Shown here: in pieces, positions 34,303-40,753 of the stretch | Numbering within the stretch: position 1 is the first letter of the stretch | Layout of the letters: every line of letters starts with the position of its first letter | IMG/VR virus record: IMGVR_UViG_3300034103_001617 | Span: 1-57,610 of that record | Direction: 5' to 3' (one strand) | Length of the DNA: 57,610 bases | DNA from: a virus | Made by a program: the position numbers and the translations under genes | The notes under the pieces: model-generated | Told to the model about the DNA's origin: nothing | The model's database searches: none | What the model saw: the letters and a program-made list of their open reading frames with translations, nothing else

Positions 34303-34769
34303 CGTGAATCTCCTAATAAGTTTATTTGTTCTTGTATTGTGTAAGGTCTTTCACTCACATCATAAGCCAAGTTCAATGCCTGCATGAGTTTGTGCTTCAC
34401 TCTTAGATTTGGAATACGAGTACGTCCTGTGTCCTGGAATCCAAGTGTAACACCTACTTCTGCCACCGCTCCGCTACGGCACAATCCTGCATAACAATGC
34501 ACAATCACGTTCATGCGATTGACCAATGCATGTTGTAAAAGTTGAGCTATCTCCTGTGCCTGACTATCTGAAATTTTGGCTTCTTCTGGAAAACCATCAT
34601 CATCGTCGGCATCTAAAAATTCAAACCTATGCACTTCTTTGAAGTCATGCGCTGGTGTAGGAAACCATCCAGCTGGATCCATGATCTGAATCAACATGCT
34701 GTTGGGACCGGGCTCATAATGATATCGCAAAGGCACGTCAGCTGCTGCAATGTTTTCAATCCAAGGCAT
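34299..34769 (-). CDS. Dual-specificity/tyrosine phosphatase-like protein
   Basis: 156 residues from the ATG at 34769 with GGAG upstream. The phosphatase loop VHCYAGLCRSG (HCX5R, around residue 95) is intact, and an acidic loop EFLDADDDDG precedes it. It may dephosphorylate host protein, RNA or nucleotide substrates; there is no way to tell which from sequence. Confidence 0.85.
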   Translation of the reverse strand: MPWIENIAAADVPLRYHYEPGPNSMLIQIMDPAGWFPTPAHDFKEVHRFEFLDADDDDGFPEEAKISDSQAQEIAQLLQHALVNRMNVIVHCYAGLCRSGAVAEVGVTLGFQDTGRTRIPNLRVKHKLMQALNLAYDVSERPYTIQEQINLLGDSR

Positions 34770-34790
34770 GGTTATCTCCAAACTAGTCTT

Positions 34791-34819
34791 ATTATAGCAT
34801 TTGGGAAATTAAAGGTCAA
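34791..34819 (-). promoter_or_regulatory. Sigma70-like promoter
   Basis: -35 TTGACC, 17-base spacer ending GC, -10 TATAAT; it drives the phosphatase gene and those after it. Confidence 0.82.
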
Positions 34820-34838
34820 TCGTGTCTGTGTGCCAGAT

Positions 34839-35441
34839 TTACTGGTTAGATTTGGGTGTTGGTATTCGATAGCTTGATTGTCTAATCCAAATTTGAGCTA
34901 TTGCCTTTTCGCCATATACTACTTCACACCCTTCGTGTTTGTAAAAAGCTAACTCATATTCTGGCGGATATTTGAAGTAACAAATTCTGCCTTTGTGCGG
35001 ATTTATCATCAATGGTATGTCTGTGAACAACGTACCACCACCTTGAAAATCATCATTGAGATATAATATAATTGTAGCTATTCTATCATTTGGTATTTGC
35101 GGCACATCGGGCAAATTAAAATGATCGTAATGAGAAGTGTAAAATTGTCCAGGTTTGTATCTTGTGAGTTGTAATATTTCGGTCTGCTCCAAGGTAAATT
35201 TATCGCCCGTGTTTTTGTAAACAACGTCTAGGCAGTGACCTATAATGTGATCAAACTTAGCGCCGCGATCAAAAAAGGTCAAACTGGTACGTTCTGATAC
35301 TTTTTCAGATGTCTGTGTTAAAGAATTGTAGCCCTCACTGTTTTGAAAATTTTTAACTTGCAACATGCTTTGAATCAAATCTTCTGACAGTTCGCTGTCC
35401 ATTGTTGTTATGTAAGGGTGCAGTGATAATAGTTCAAACAT
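34839..35441 (-). CDS. Prolyl-4-hydroxylase-like 2OG/Fe(II) oxygenase
   Basis: 200 residues. YKPGQFYTSHYDHF gives the HxD pair (around residue 102), LYLNDDFQGGGTLF is the family core, and HEGCEVVYGEKAIAQIWIR holds the distal His and the 2OG-binding Lys. P4H-like proteins in phages may hydroxylate proteins; target unknown. Confidence 0.86.
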   Translation of the reverse strand: MFELLSLHPYITTMDSELSEDLIQSMLQVKNFQNSEGYNSLTQTSEKVSERTSLTFFDRGAKFDHIIGHCLDVVYKNTGDKFTLEQTEILQLTRYKPGQFYTSHYDHFNLPDVPQIPNDRIATIILYLNDDFQGGGTLFTDIPLMINPHKGRICYFKYPPEYELAFYKHEGCEVVYGEKAIAQIWIRQSSYRIPTPKSNQ

Positions 35442-35457
35442 TTACATACTTATAAAT

Positions 35458-35547
35458 TGGCGGAAGCGGTGAGATTCGAACTCACGGACAATTTCTCGTC
35501 GTCTGTTTTCAAGACAGGTGCAATAAACCGGGCTCTGCCACACTTCC
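35458..35547 (-). tRNA. tRNA-Ser(UGA)
   Basis: 90 bases, class II with long variable arm; anticodon loop CTTGAAA; CCA encoded. First gene of the tRNA region. Confidence 0.95.
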
Positions 35548-35559
35548 ATAAATATTTTT

Positions 35560-36393
35560 GTGAGTAAGTTACATTTAGATCATATCGAGTTCTATATTAC
35601 AAATGTTTGTAATCTTTCATGCGATAACTGTCGCAGTTTTAACAACTATAAATTTTCCGGCCATTACAAATTTGACGCAGAAGCCACACAGGCCTGGGCC
35701 GATAAGTTAGACATTGCGGACATAGCTATCATCGGCGGTGAACCAGCTTACCATCCTGATTTGGCAAGTTGGATTGTGGGACTGCGTAAATGTTGGCCAA
35801 ATGCTACTCTAAAGTTGATTTCAAATGGAACCAAACTTAGTCTAGTAAAAAATTTACACAAACTTCTTGCAGACAACAATTGTAAACTCAACATTTCAAC
35901 TCATGGTTATCATCTTAGACCGCAAATAGCTGAAGAAATCTTTTCAGCGTTCGGTGCATGCGAAGTATTACCTATAGAATCTTCAAAACTTTTTGGAGTT
36001 GTTAACAGTGTGTATTTTAGAACCAAGCTAGGTGTTATCATTGATTTGCAAAATGGCAACAGTTTACAAGAAATTTGTTTTGTAGACAACCAGTTTAATC
36101 TACACAATAGCGACGCTGAAAAAGCGCATTCCACCTGTGCCATACGCGAATGCCATCACATGATTGATTACAAGATATACAAATGTTCTATAGTGGGTCT
36201 GTTGCCTAGTTTTCTAAAACAGCAAAAACAAACCACGGATCATTTGCTGCCCTATCATGGCATTGACGTTGAGTCAGTTACACAAGACGTTCTTGATCAA
36301 CTTGCATTATCAATACCTCATTGCAAAATATGTCCTGAGGCCAATAGTTACAAACCCATAACCAGTGTGCTAAAGAAAATGCACAGAGTTTAG
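35560..36393 (+). CDS. Radical SAM protein, paralogue 1 of 3
   Basis: 277 residues from a GTG at 35560, on the plus strand against the surrounding minus-strand tRNAs. FYITNVCNLSCDNC holds the cluster cysteines, IIGGEPAYHPD the SAM site, LISNGT the next strand. The C-terminal CAIREC-HHM...YKCS...CKICPE cysteines form a likely auxiliary cluster region. Two relatives are at 41238 and 43480. Substrate unknown; peptide or RNA modification is possible. Confidence 0.85.
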   Translation: MSKLHLDHIEFYITNVCNLSCDNCRSFNNYKFSGHYKFDAEATQAWADKLDIADIAIIGGEPAYHPDLASWIVGLRKCWPNATLKLISNGTKLSLVKNLHKLLADNNCKLNISTHGYHLRPQIAEEIFSAFGACEVLPIESSKLFGVVNSVYFRTKLGVIIDLQNGNSLQEICFVDNQFNLHNSDAEKAHSTCAIRECHHMIDYKIYKCSIVGLLPSFLKQQKQTTDHLLPYHGIDVESVTQDVLDQLALSIPHCKICPEANSYKPITSVLKKMHRV

Positions 36394-36800
36394 TAAGGAT
36401 AGTCTTTGCTTATCCAATAGGACAAGGGAGTTTCAAAGTCAAATGCCAATGTTCCATCACAACCAACCACTGTGCCAAATTCTTCTATGGTGTGATCCCC
36501 GTATCCGTTGAAATTGTGAGTAAATGTGCCTTTGATCACAGGCATGACATCAATACCATCAAATGTTAGAGATTTCAATTCAACTGCTGCATCAACATTG
36601 TCAGTGGTTTCAATAAGTGCTCGTTTACCAGTAATTTCAATTTCAAACAAGTGTTTGATAATTTGTGTGTCATCTGCTTCAAACTCAAAGGTACATGCCT
36701 CATGATTTGCGAGCTGTTTGCCGTATGATATCTTGTCAACAAAGATTTCATAACTCAATGCGTCTTTGGTTAATGAAACAATTTGTAAGCCTATGTTCAT
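36390..36800 (-). CDS. Protein of unknown function, beta-rich
   Basis: 136 residues, mostly beta-strand patterns with many acidic and aromatic residues, ending SYWISKDYPY. It overlaps the radical SAM gene tail to tail by four bases and could be its partner or target, but that is only positional. Confidence 0.6.
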   Translation of the reverse strand: MNIGLQIVSLTKDALSYEIFVDKISYGKQLANHEACTFEFEADDTQIIKHLFEIEITGKRALIETTDNVDAAVELKSLTFDGIDVMPVIKGTFTHNFNGYGDHTIEEFGTVVGCDGTLAFDFETPLSYWISKDYPY

Positions 36801-36808
36801 TGGTTAAT

Positions 36809-36892
36809 TGGTGCGGATAGAGGGACTTGAACCCCCACGCCTTTCGGCAACAGCTTCTAAGACTGCCATGGCTACCATTACATCATATCCGC
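36809..36892 (-). tRNA. tRNA-Leu(UAG)
   Basis: Class II with long variable arm (TTGCCGAAAGGC); anticodon loop CTTAGAA; CCA encoded. Confidence 0.93.
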
Positions 36893-36898
36893 AAAACT

Positions 36899-37468
36899 TC
36901 ATACAAAATGTGCTTTGAGAATTTCAGCTAGTTTGAAATAAGAAATTTCTTTATCACCATCTAAAAATGATACCTGACACAAATATCTATCTTTGCCAGA
37001 GTAATTGATTGCCGTATGCAGAATACCAGTGTTAACAAGCGTGGGGTTGGTGTGTATCTTGCTTCTATAGATTTCAGTTACGGAATCGTCTTCAACAGAA
37101 TAATTTTCTTTGTTTTCCCAATCACGTATCACTGTCATTGAATGTCCTGCCTTGAGTTCAAACCAAATTTGATCAGCATCATTGTGACCATATATCCAGT
37201 TTAATCGACCCCAGTCAGTGACACTAGGTCCGTCGATGTGTACTCTATGCGAAGGTGATTGTGCATTTGTTAGTCTAAAAAATGTTCTAAACAATACAAG
37301 TTCATGTGCTTCACAAAATTCAGTAAACTTTGGATTTATAAATTGTTTTGGCACAATTGGTGGAATACCTAGTTTTGGGTTCCAGGTGTTGTACCATTCA
37401 CATACATTTTCGAAACTAGTAAGTACGTCTGGTATACAAATATCTAAACTTTGACAAAATTTATTCAT
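36899..37468 (-). CDS. Aspartyl-hydroxylase-like 2OG/Fe(II) oxygenase
   Basis: 189 residues. RVHIDGPSVTDWGRLNW has the HxD pair (around residue 75); LVNTGILHTAINYSGKDRYLCQVSF has the distal His and the Arg for 2OG (around residues 150-165). It overlaps the methyltransferase gene by eight bases. Target unknown. Confidence 0.72.
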   Translation of the reverse strand: MNKFCQSLDICIPDVLTSFENVCEWYNTWNPKLGIPPIVPKQFINPKFTEFCEAHELVLFRTFFRLTNAQSPSHRVHIDGPSVTDWGRLNWIYGHNDADQIWFELKAGHSMTVIRDWENKENYSVEDDSVTEIYRSKIHTNPTLVNTGILHTAINYSGKDRYLCQVSFLDGDKEISYFKLAEILKAHFV

Positions 37469-38132
37469 TGCTTATCAGTGCTTGCTGCATCCAGTCAGTG
37501 CTTTGTGCTGATTCAATTTCGTGAACATAGTATAGATCAGGACCTGTCCAATATTTACTTAAGATTTTCCTATAAAAATCTTCGGTTCTTTGACTGCTGA
37601 TACTGTGTATGATTTTATGATAATCTAGAATTTGTGCGTCGTTGACTGCTATATTTGCAGGGGCAATATTAGACTGTGCCGGTTGGCCGCAAATGAAACA
37701 AAACTTGGTTGTGCGCTTGGCGATTTGGCCTAACCACCATTCAAAATCTTGATCCAATATTGAGCCTACTACCCAAATACACACTGTGCAATCGTATTGT
37801 TGATCCGGCCAGTGATCAATGCCAGGCACAGCAGGATCAAATTGATCGTATACATCCAGCCCAAAACGTTCAACTATGGTCATTGGCGCAGTAAGCGTAT
37901 TTGACACATGATCAATCCAACGTTGAGGTTCAAGTTGTAAACCTCGACCTGCACCTACTTCCAACATTGAGTGTGTATTGTACTTTTCTAGAAGATTGCA
38001 AATCAACGGCTCTGCTTTGAGTAGGCCTTGCCCATCTCCCCAGTGTCTACCATCAGATGATGCAAATGTCATAGGCCTTTGATGCATTAGCCTAGACATT
38101 CTAATTATTTCACTGTAACCATCACTGACCAT
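37461..38132 (-). CDS. SAM-dependent methyltransferase-like protein
   Basis: 223 residues. The motif SMLEVGAGRGLQ (around residue 56) matches class I SAM-binding motif I, and TIVERFGLDVYD could be motif II with an acidic residue. The C-terminal half is divergent. Probably acts with the oxygenase gene that overlaps it. Confidence 0.7.
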   Translation of the reverse strand: MVSDGYSEIIRMSRLMHQRPMTFASSDGRHWGDGQGLLKAEPLICNLLEKYNTHSMLEVGAGRGLQLEPQRWIDHVSNTLTAPMTIVERFGLDVYDQFDPAVPGIDHWPDQQYDCTVCIWVVGSILDQDFEWWLGQIAKRTTKFCFICGQPAQSNIAPANIAVNDAQILDYHKIIHSISSQRTEDFYRKILSKYWTGPDLYYVHEIESAQSTDWMQQALISNE

Positions 38133-38159
38133 GTTATATTTCTAATCTGTGTAAGCAAT

Positions 38160-38250
38160 TGGTGCTCCCGCCCGGAGTCGAACCAGGATTGGCCGTTTAT
38201 CTGACGCTACGGGATATAAGTCCGCTGTTTTACCATTAAACTACAGGAGC
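38160..38250 (-). tRNA. tRNA-Ile(UAU), atypical
   Basis: Anticodon loop CTTATAT (UAU). Acceptor GCTCCTG/CGGGAGC with A73 and encoded CCA pairs well, and the D and T arms are normal. The variable region is about 20 bases, long for an Ile tRNA, and the closing anticodon-stem pair is an A-C mismatch. It would read AUA without lysidine. Confidence 0.75.
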
Positions 38251-38254
38251 ACGG

Positions 38255-38554
38255 TTACTCATCATCTGGCATCAAACCATTGTGTTTTTTGTCTCTGACA
38301 TTGTCCAGATCTTGTTCAAGTTTGAGTTCTTGCGGTGTTTTCATTCCATGCACCTTTCGCGGATTACCACATAAAGCACATTCTGGACGACCACAATCCA
38401 TGGCATGATGTTTTACAAGCCTGTGTGGTTCTTTAAGCATAGCGTTTTTGTCAGAAATTCCACGTTGCTTGGCGATCTTGACTTGTCTCGCCACCGCGCT
38501 TTCATCTTTGTGTCTGCGCCGCGAGTTTGAAAATTTGTTTTGTTCGTTACTCAC
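38255..38554 (-). CDS. Small zinc-knuckle-like basic protein
   Basis: 99 residues, very basic N-terminal half (SNSRRRHKDE...KIAKQRG), then HHAMDCGRPECALCGNPRK with a CX4CX2C metal-binding pattern. A nucleic-acid-binding role is inferred. Confidence 0.68.
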   Translation of the reverse strand: MSNEQNKFSNSRRRHKDESAVARQVKIAKQRGISDKNAMLKEPHRLVKHHAMDCGRPECALCGNPRKVHGMKTPQELKLEQDLDNVRDKKHNGLMPDDE

Positions 38555-38564
38555 AGTGGTTCCT

Positions 38565-38639
38565 TGGTTGCAGGGGGCGGATTCGAACCGCCGATCCCCA
38601 GGTTATGAGCCTGGTGAGATGCCTCTTCTCCACCCTGCG
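38565..38639 (-). tRNA. Initiator tRNA-fMet(CAU)
   Basis: CGCAGGG at the 5' end leaves C1 unpaired against A72, the bacterial initiator hallmark. Anticodon loop CTCATAA; the anticodon stem has two of the three G-C pairs typical of initiators; CCA encoded. Confidence 0.9.
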
Positions 38640-38650
38640 TCTAAATTTAT

Positions 38651-38818
38651 TTAAGAATTCTTTTCACTCTTACGCGGAGCACGTGATTGATTTTTTACCA
38701 CTTCAACAAAGTCTCTTAAAAAATTATCGCGTTTTTGTTTATCAAAAATTCCAGCTGCCATGGCCTTGACTGGTTTGGTTAACTTAACTGCTTTTGGGTC
38801 ATATCCTCTACAGGTCAT
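38651..38818 (-). CDS. 55-residue basic protein
   Basis: Lys/Arg-rich, starting MTCRGYDPKAVKLTKPVKAM and containing FDKQKRDNFLRDFVEVVKN. Hypothetical, between tRNA genes. Confidence 0.55.
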   Translation of the reverse strand: MTCRGYDPKAVKLTKPVKAMAAGIFDKQKRDNFLRDFVEVVKNQSRAPRKSEKNS

Positions 38819-38828
38819 AAAATTCCTT

Positions 38829-38981
38829 TTAGCTAGGTATTACGTGGGGAATATATGGTACGTTTCTTGGACCACCATATAGTTGTTCAAAAAGTTTTTT
38901 TGCTTCTTGTGGAGTGTCTGCATACACACGTTTTTTTTCATCACCATTTGGTGTACGCACTGTGGTTTCATATAAAGGCAT
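38829..38981 (-). CDS. 50-residue protein
   Basis: Starts MPLYETTVRTPNGDEKKRVY, then PQEAKKLFEQLYGG; looks like a small strand-helix domain. GGAA lies upstream of the ATG. Family unknown. Confidence 0.55.
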   Translation of the reverse strand: MPLYETTVRTPNGDEKKRVYADTPQEAKKLFEQLYGGPRNVPYIPHVIPS

Positions 38982-38996
38982 TTAATTTCCTTGCAA

Positions 38997-39074
38997 TGGT
39001 CGGGGAAGAGGGATTCAAACTCTCGATCTCCTGCTCCCAAAGCAGGCGCTTTAATCAGACTAAGCTACTCCCCG
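38997..39074 (-). tRNA. tRNA-Pro(UGG)
   Basis: Anticodon loop TTTGGGA; acceptor CGGGGAG pairs with CTTCCCC region; CCA encoded. Confidence 0.93.
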
Positions 39075-39210
39075 CTGTTTTTAGTTATACCGCACAGTAA
39101 CTAAAATTTTTTTCTAACATATAGAAACACTCTTGATCTCCAGTCCATCATGGTGATCAATCCACTTTTGACCTTCAATGATCCTGCGTCCAGTTTAGAG
39201 TGTTTTTATA

Positions 39211-39287
39211 TGGTAGGTGCGGTGAGACTCGAACTCACAACTTATCGGTTAAAAGCCGATTACTCTAACCAGTTGAGTTACGCACCC
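39211..39287 (-). tRNA. tRNA-Lys(UUU)
   Basis: Anticodon loop CTTTTAA; G1-U72 wobble; CCA encoded. A 15-codon upstream frame ends inside its 5' arm. Confidence 0.94.
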
Positions 39288-39325
39288 ATACGTTTGGGAC
39301 CGTCGTCCGTTTTGTCACTGTCCAT
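39278..39325 (-). CDS. 15-residue leader-peptide-like frame upstream of tRNA-Lys
   Basis: AAGGAG nine bases before ATG at 39325; product MDSDKTDDGPKRMGA, with its TAA inside the tRNA-Lys acceptor/D region. It lies just after the promoter at 39356-39384. Could be a chance frame. Confidence 0.3.
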   Translation of the reverse strand: MDSDKTDDGPKRMGA

Positions 39326-39355
39326 GTGTGGACTCTCCTTTGTTAACTTACACAC

Positions 39356-39384
39356 ATTGTACTATCGTTTCATATTATGGTCAA
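39356..39384 (-). promoter_or_regulatory. Sigma70-like promoter for tRNA-Lys and following genes
   Basis: -35 TTGACC, 17-base spacer, -10 TACAAT. Confidence 0.8.
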
Positions 39385-39454
39385 GCCATAAAAGTAAGAC
39401 TACCGTCAAAAACACAACACTCAAAGCCCCATGATTGTTTCTCCTTTGTAGTAC

Positions 39455-39634
39455 CTATTTTGCTATGTAAACACAGCCTGCATTGACTCTGTAACCGTCA
39501 ATCTTTACTGTGGCCAAGATTTGTTCTTTGGCCTTGATGCATTCGGCATGTCCGGCATATTTTAAATTTAAACTGCCATTGCTGGTCGAACTACCGGGCA
39601 TGATGCTAAACAACGTTATTACAAGTATCCACAT
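39455..39634 (-). CDS. 59-residue secreted two-cysteine protein
   Basis: Start at 39634 with AAAGGAG upstream. Short hydrophobic N-terminus (MWILVITLFSIMPGS), mid-chain HAECIKAKEQI and C-terminal NAGCVYIAK. Two similar small proteins follow upstream (39651 and 39937); likely periplasmic with one disulphide. Confidence 0.62.
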   Translation of the reverse strand: MWILVITLFSIMPGSSTSNGSLNLKYAGHAECIKAKEQILATVKIDGYRVNAGCVYIAK

Positions 39635-39650
39635 CTTATTGCTCCTTTGA

Positions 39651-39830
39651 TTATTTTTTAGTTGTTTTTGGACTGCACAACGCAACATGTTCAGGATGCT
39701 TGTCACTCCACTGCTTGTGAGCAATCATGCATTCTTGATAGTTTGGATATTCTTTTTTATACACAAACTTCATTGTTGGTGGTGGGTCGGTCCACAGTTG
39801 TATGATTAAAATCCAAGGCATTAAATCCAT
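39651..39830 (-). CDS. 59-residue secreted two-cysteine protein
   Basis: Start at 39830 with AGGAG upstream. MDLMPWILIIQLW hydrophobic start, NYQECMIAHKQW in the middle and HVALCSPKTTKK at the end; same plan as its neighbours. The open frame further upstream is a tRNA. Confidence 0.62.
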   Translation of the reverse strand: MDLMPWILIIQLWTDPPPTMKFVYKKEYPNYQECMIAHKQWSDKHPEHVALCSPKTTKK

Positions 39831-39861
39831 ACAAGTCTCCTCTTTAGTAAAATGCCAAACT

Positions 39862-39935
39862 TGGTACCCCCGGATGGTAACGATCCAACGTCTATCGATT
39901 ATCAATCGATTGCTCTGCCTTTGAGCTACAGGGGC
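39862..39935 (-). tRNA. tRNA-Ile(GAU) with unusual T loop
   Basis: Anticodon loop TTGATAA with a perfect stem; acceptor GCCCCTG pairs with CGGGGGT (G1-U72); CCA encoded. The T loop is CGTTACC rather than TTCRANY, although the T stem is intact, so tertiary D/T contacts may be impaired. Confidence 0.8.
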
Positions 39936-39936
39936 A

Positions 39937-40095
39937 TTATTTTTGTACACAGTCAACTTTGAGTTTAGACTGTACTTTGTTGAGGTAGTATTCAAGTCTT
40001 GACTTTCGTTCAAGACAGGTGGGCAAATCATTTAACACTTCATGTTCTACATAATTGCTGGTTACGCCAAACCATATTATCAGTGCAAATTTCAT
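39937..40095 (-). CDS. 52-residue secreted two-cysteine protein
   Basis: Start at 40095 with AAGGAGG upstream. MKFALIIWFGVTS start, DLPTCLERKSRLEYYL and KVDCVQK at the end; third member of the small two-cysteine set. It lies between tRNA-Ile and tRNA-Phe. Confidence 0.62.
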   Translation of the reverse strand: MKFALIIWFGVTSNYVEHEVLNDLPTCLERKSRLEYYLNKVQSKLKVDCVQK

Positions 40096-40116
40096 TGTTT
40101 TGCCTCCTTGGCTGTT

Positions 40117-40192
40117 TGGTGCCGACTCTTGGTTTCGAACCAAGCCCTTGTGCTCTTCAGGCACACGCTTCCACCAGGTTAGCTTAGTCGGC
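40117..40192 (-). tRNA. tRNA-Phe(GAA)
   Basis: Anticodon loop CTGAAGA; acceptor GCCGACT/AGTCGGC; CCA encoded. Confidence 0.95.
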
Positions 40193-40194
40193 AA

Positions 40195-40270
40195 TGGGGT
40201 ATCTGACCGGTATTGATCCGGTACTACCGCTTTCACAGAGCAGGGTGCAGGCCACTACACTACAGACACC
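40195..40270 (-). tRNA. tRNA-His(GUG)
   Basis: Anticodon loop CTGTGAA; extra 5' G opposite C73, the His identity feature; T loop ATCAATA deviates slightly; CCA encoded. Confidence 0.92.
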
Positions 40271-40272
40271 AT

Positions 40273-40348
40273 TGGTAGGGGATGAGGGACTCGAACCCCC
40301 GAATGTCGGAATCAAAATCCGATGCCTTGCCAGCTTGGCGAATCCCCA
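40273..40348 (-). tRNA. tRNA-Gln(UUG)
   Basis: Anticodon loop TTTTGAT; acceptor TGGGGAT; CCA encoded. Confidence 0.93.
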
Positions 40349-40351
40349 GTT

Positions 40352-40381
40352 GAAAAAGAAAAGAGGTAGCAAGCTACCTCT
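40352..40381 (-). terminator. Rho-independent terminator after pqqA
   Basis: AGAGGTAGC-TT-GCTACCTCT hairpin followed by TTTCTTTTT on the minus strand. Confidence 0.88.
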
Positions 40382-40405
40382 CAATGTATTACCTAAATTG
40401 ATGAA

Positions 40406-40477
40406 TCAACGATTTGCGATATACATTGTGATCTCGAAGCCGAAGCGTAGATCAGTTGCTGTTGGTTTGGTCCACAT
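40406..40477 (-). CDS. pqqA: PqqA, pyrroloquinoline quinone precursor peptide
   Basis: 23 residues with AAAGGAG seven bases before the ATG at 40477. The peptide begins MWTKP, continues [12 protein letters not shown] and ends IANR; Glu15 and Tyr19, the two residues that become PQQ, have the exact E-x3-Y spacing and flanking DLR-x-GFE-x-T context of bacterial PqqA. PqqD presents this peptide to the radical SAM enzyme PqqE, which links Glu and Tyr. No pqqBCDE lies in the window, so the host must finish the cofactor. It has its own promoter, a palindromic leader and a strong terminator, as a highly expressed single gene would. Confidence 0.93.
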   Translation of the reverse strand: MWTKPTATDLRFGFEITMYIANR

Positions 40478-40495
40478 GTTTTTCTCCTTTGAAAT

Positions 40496-40516
40496 ATACA
40501 TGTACTGCACATGTAT
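40496..40516 (-). promoter_or_regulatory. Palindromic leader/operator upstream of pqqA
   Basis: ATACATGT-N5-ACATGTAT inverted repeat between the promoter and the ribosome-binding site; it could be an operator or a 5' hairpin that stabilises the short mRNA. Confidence 0.5.
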
Positions 40517-40544
40517 TTAAAGCATGATAACACAGTCTAGCCAA
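40516..40544 (-). promoter_or_regulatory. Sigma70-like promoter for pqqA
   Basis: -35 TTGGCT, 17-base spacer ending GC, -10 TTTAAA, weaker than the others but with the same spacing. Confidence 0.5.
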
Positions 40545-40597
40545 TATATCTATACATAATAAACTTAATGTACCGTAATGATTTTCATGAAACTTAT

Positions 40598-40672
40598 TGG
40601 CCCGGCGTGAGGGAATCGAACCCCCATTAAGAGTTTAGAAGACTCCTGTCCTATCCATTGAACGAACGCCAG
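40598..40672 (-). tRNA. tRNA-Arg(UCU)
   Basis: Anticodon loop CTTCTAA; acceptor CTGGCGT/ACGCCGG with G73; CCA encoded. Confidence 0.94.
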
Positions 40673-40673
40673 G

Positions 40674-40749
40674 TGGAGCGGGTAATCGGGTTCGAACCGA
40701 TGACATCTACCTTGGCAAGGTAGTGCTCTGCCAACTGAGCTACACCCGC
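40674..40749 (-). tRNA. tRNA-Gly(GCC)
   Basis: Anticodon loop TTGCCAA; acceptor GCGGGTG; CCA encoded; one base from tRNA-Arg. Confidence 0.95.
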
Positions 40750-40753
40750 ATGT

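Noticed and set aside
39100-39200. Short frame EGQKWIDHHDGLEIKSV on the minus strand
   Set aside because: Protein-like but with no ATG/GTG start and about 23 codons; could be a remnant only.
39362-39434. Possible single-helix membrane peptide (VVFLTVVLLLWL) behind AAAGGAG
   Set aside because: The ATG at 39432 reads only MGL and stops; the hydrophobic frame has no usable start, so it is a decayed gene or chance.
40184-40384. 66-residue minus-strand frame
   Set aside because: It lies over tRNA-Gln and tRNA-His and has no ribosome-binding site.
40598-40749. Suppressor or non-standard-code tRNA
   Set aside because: None of the 26 anticodons pairs with a stop codon, and genes end normally with TAA, TAG and TGA.
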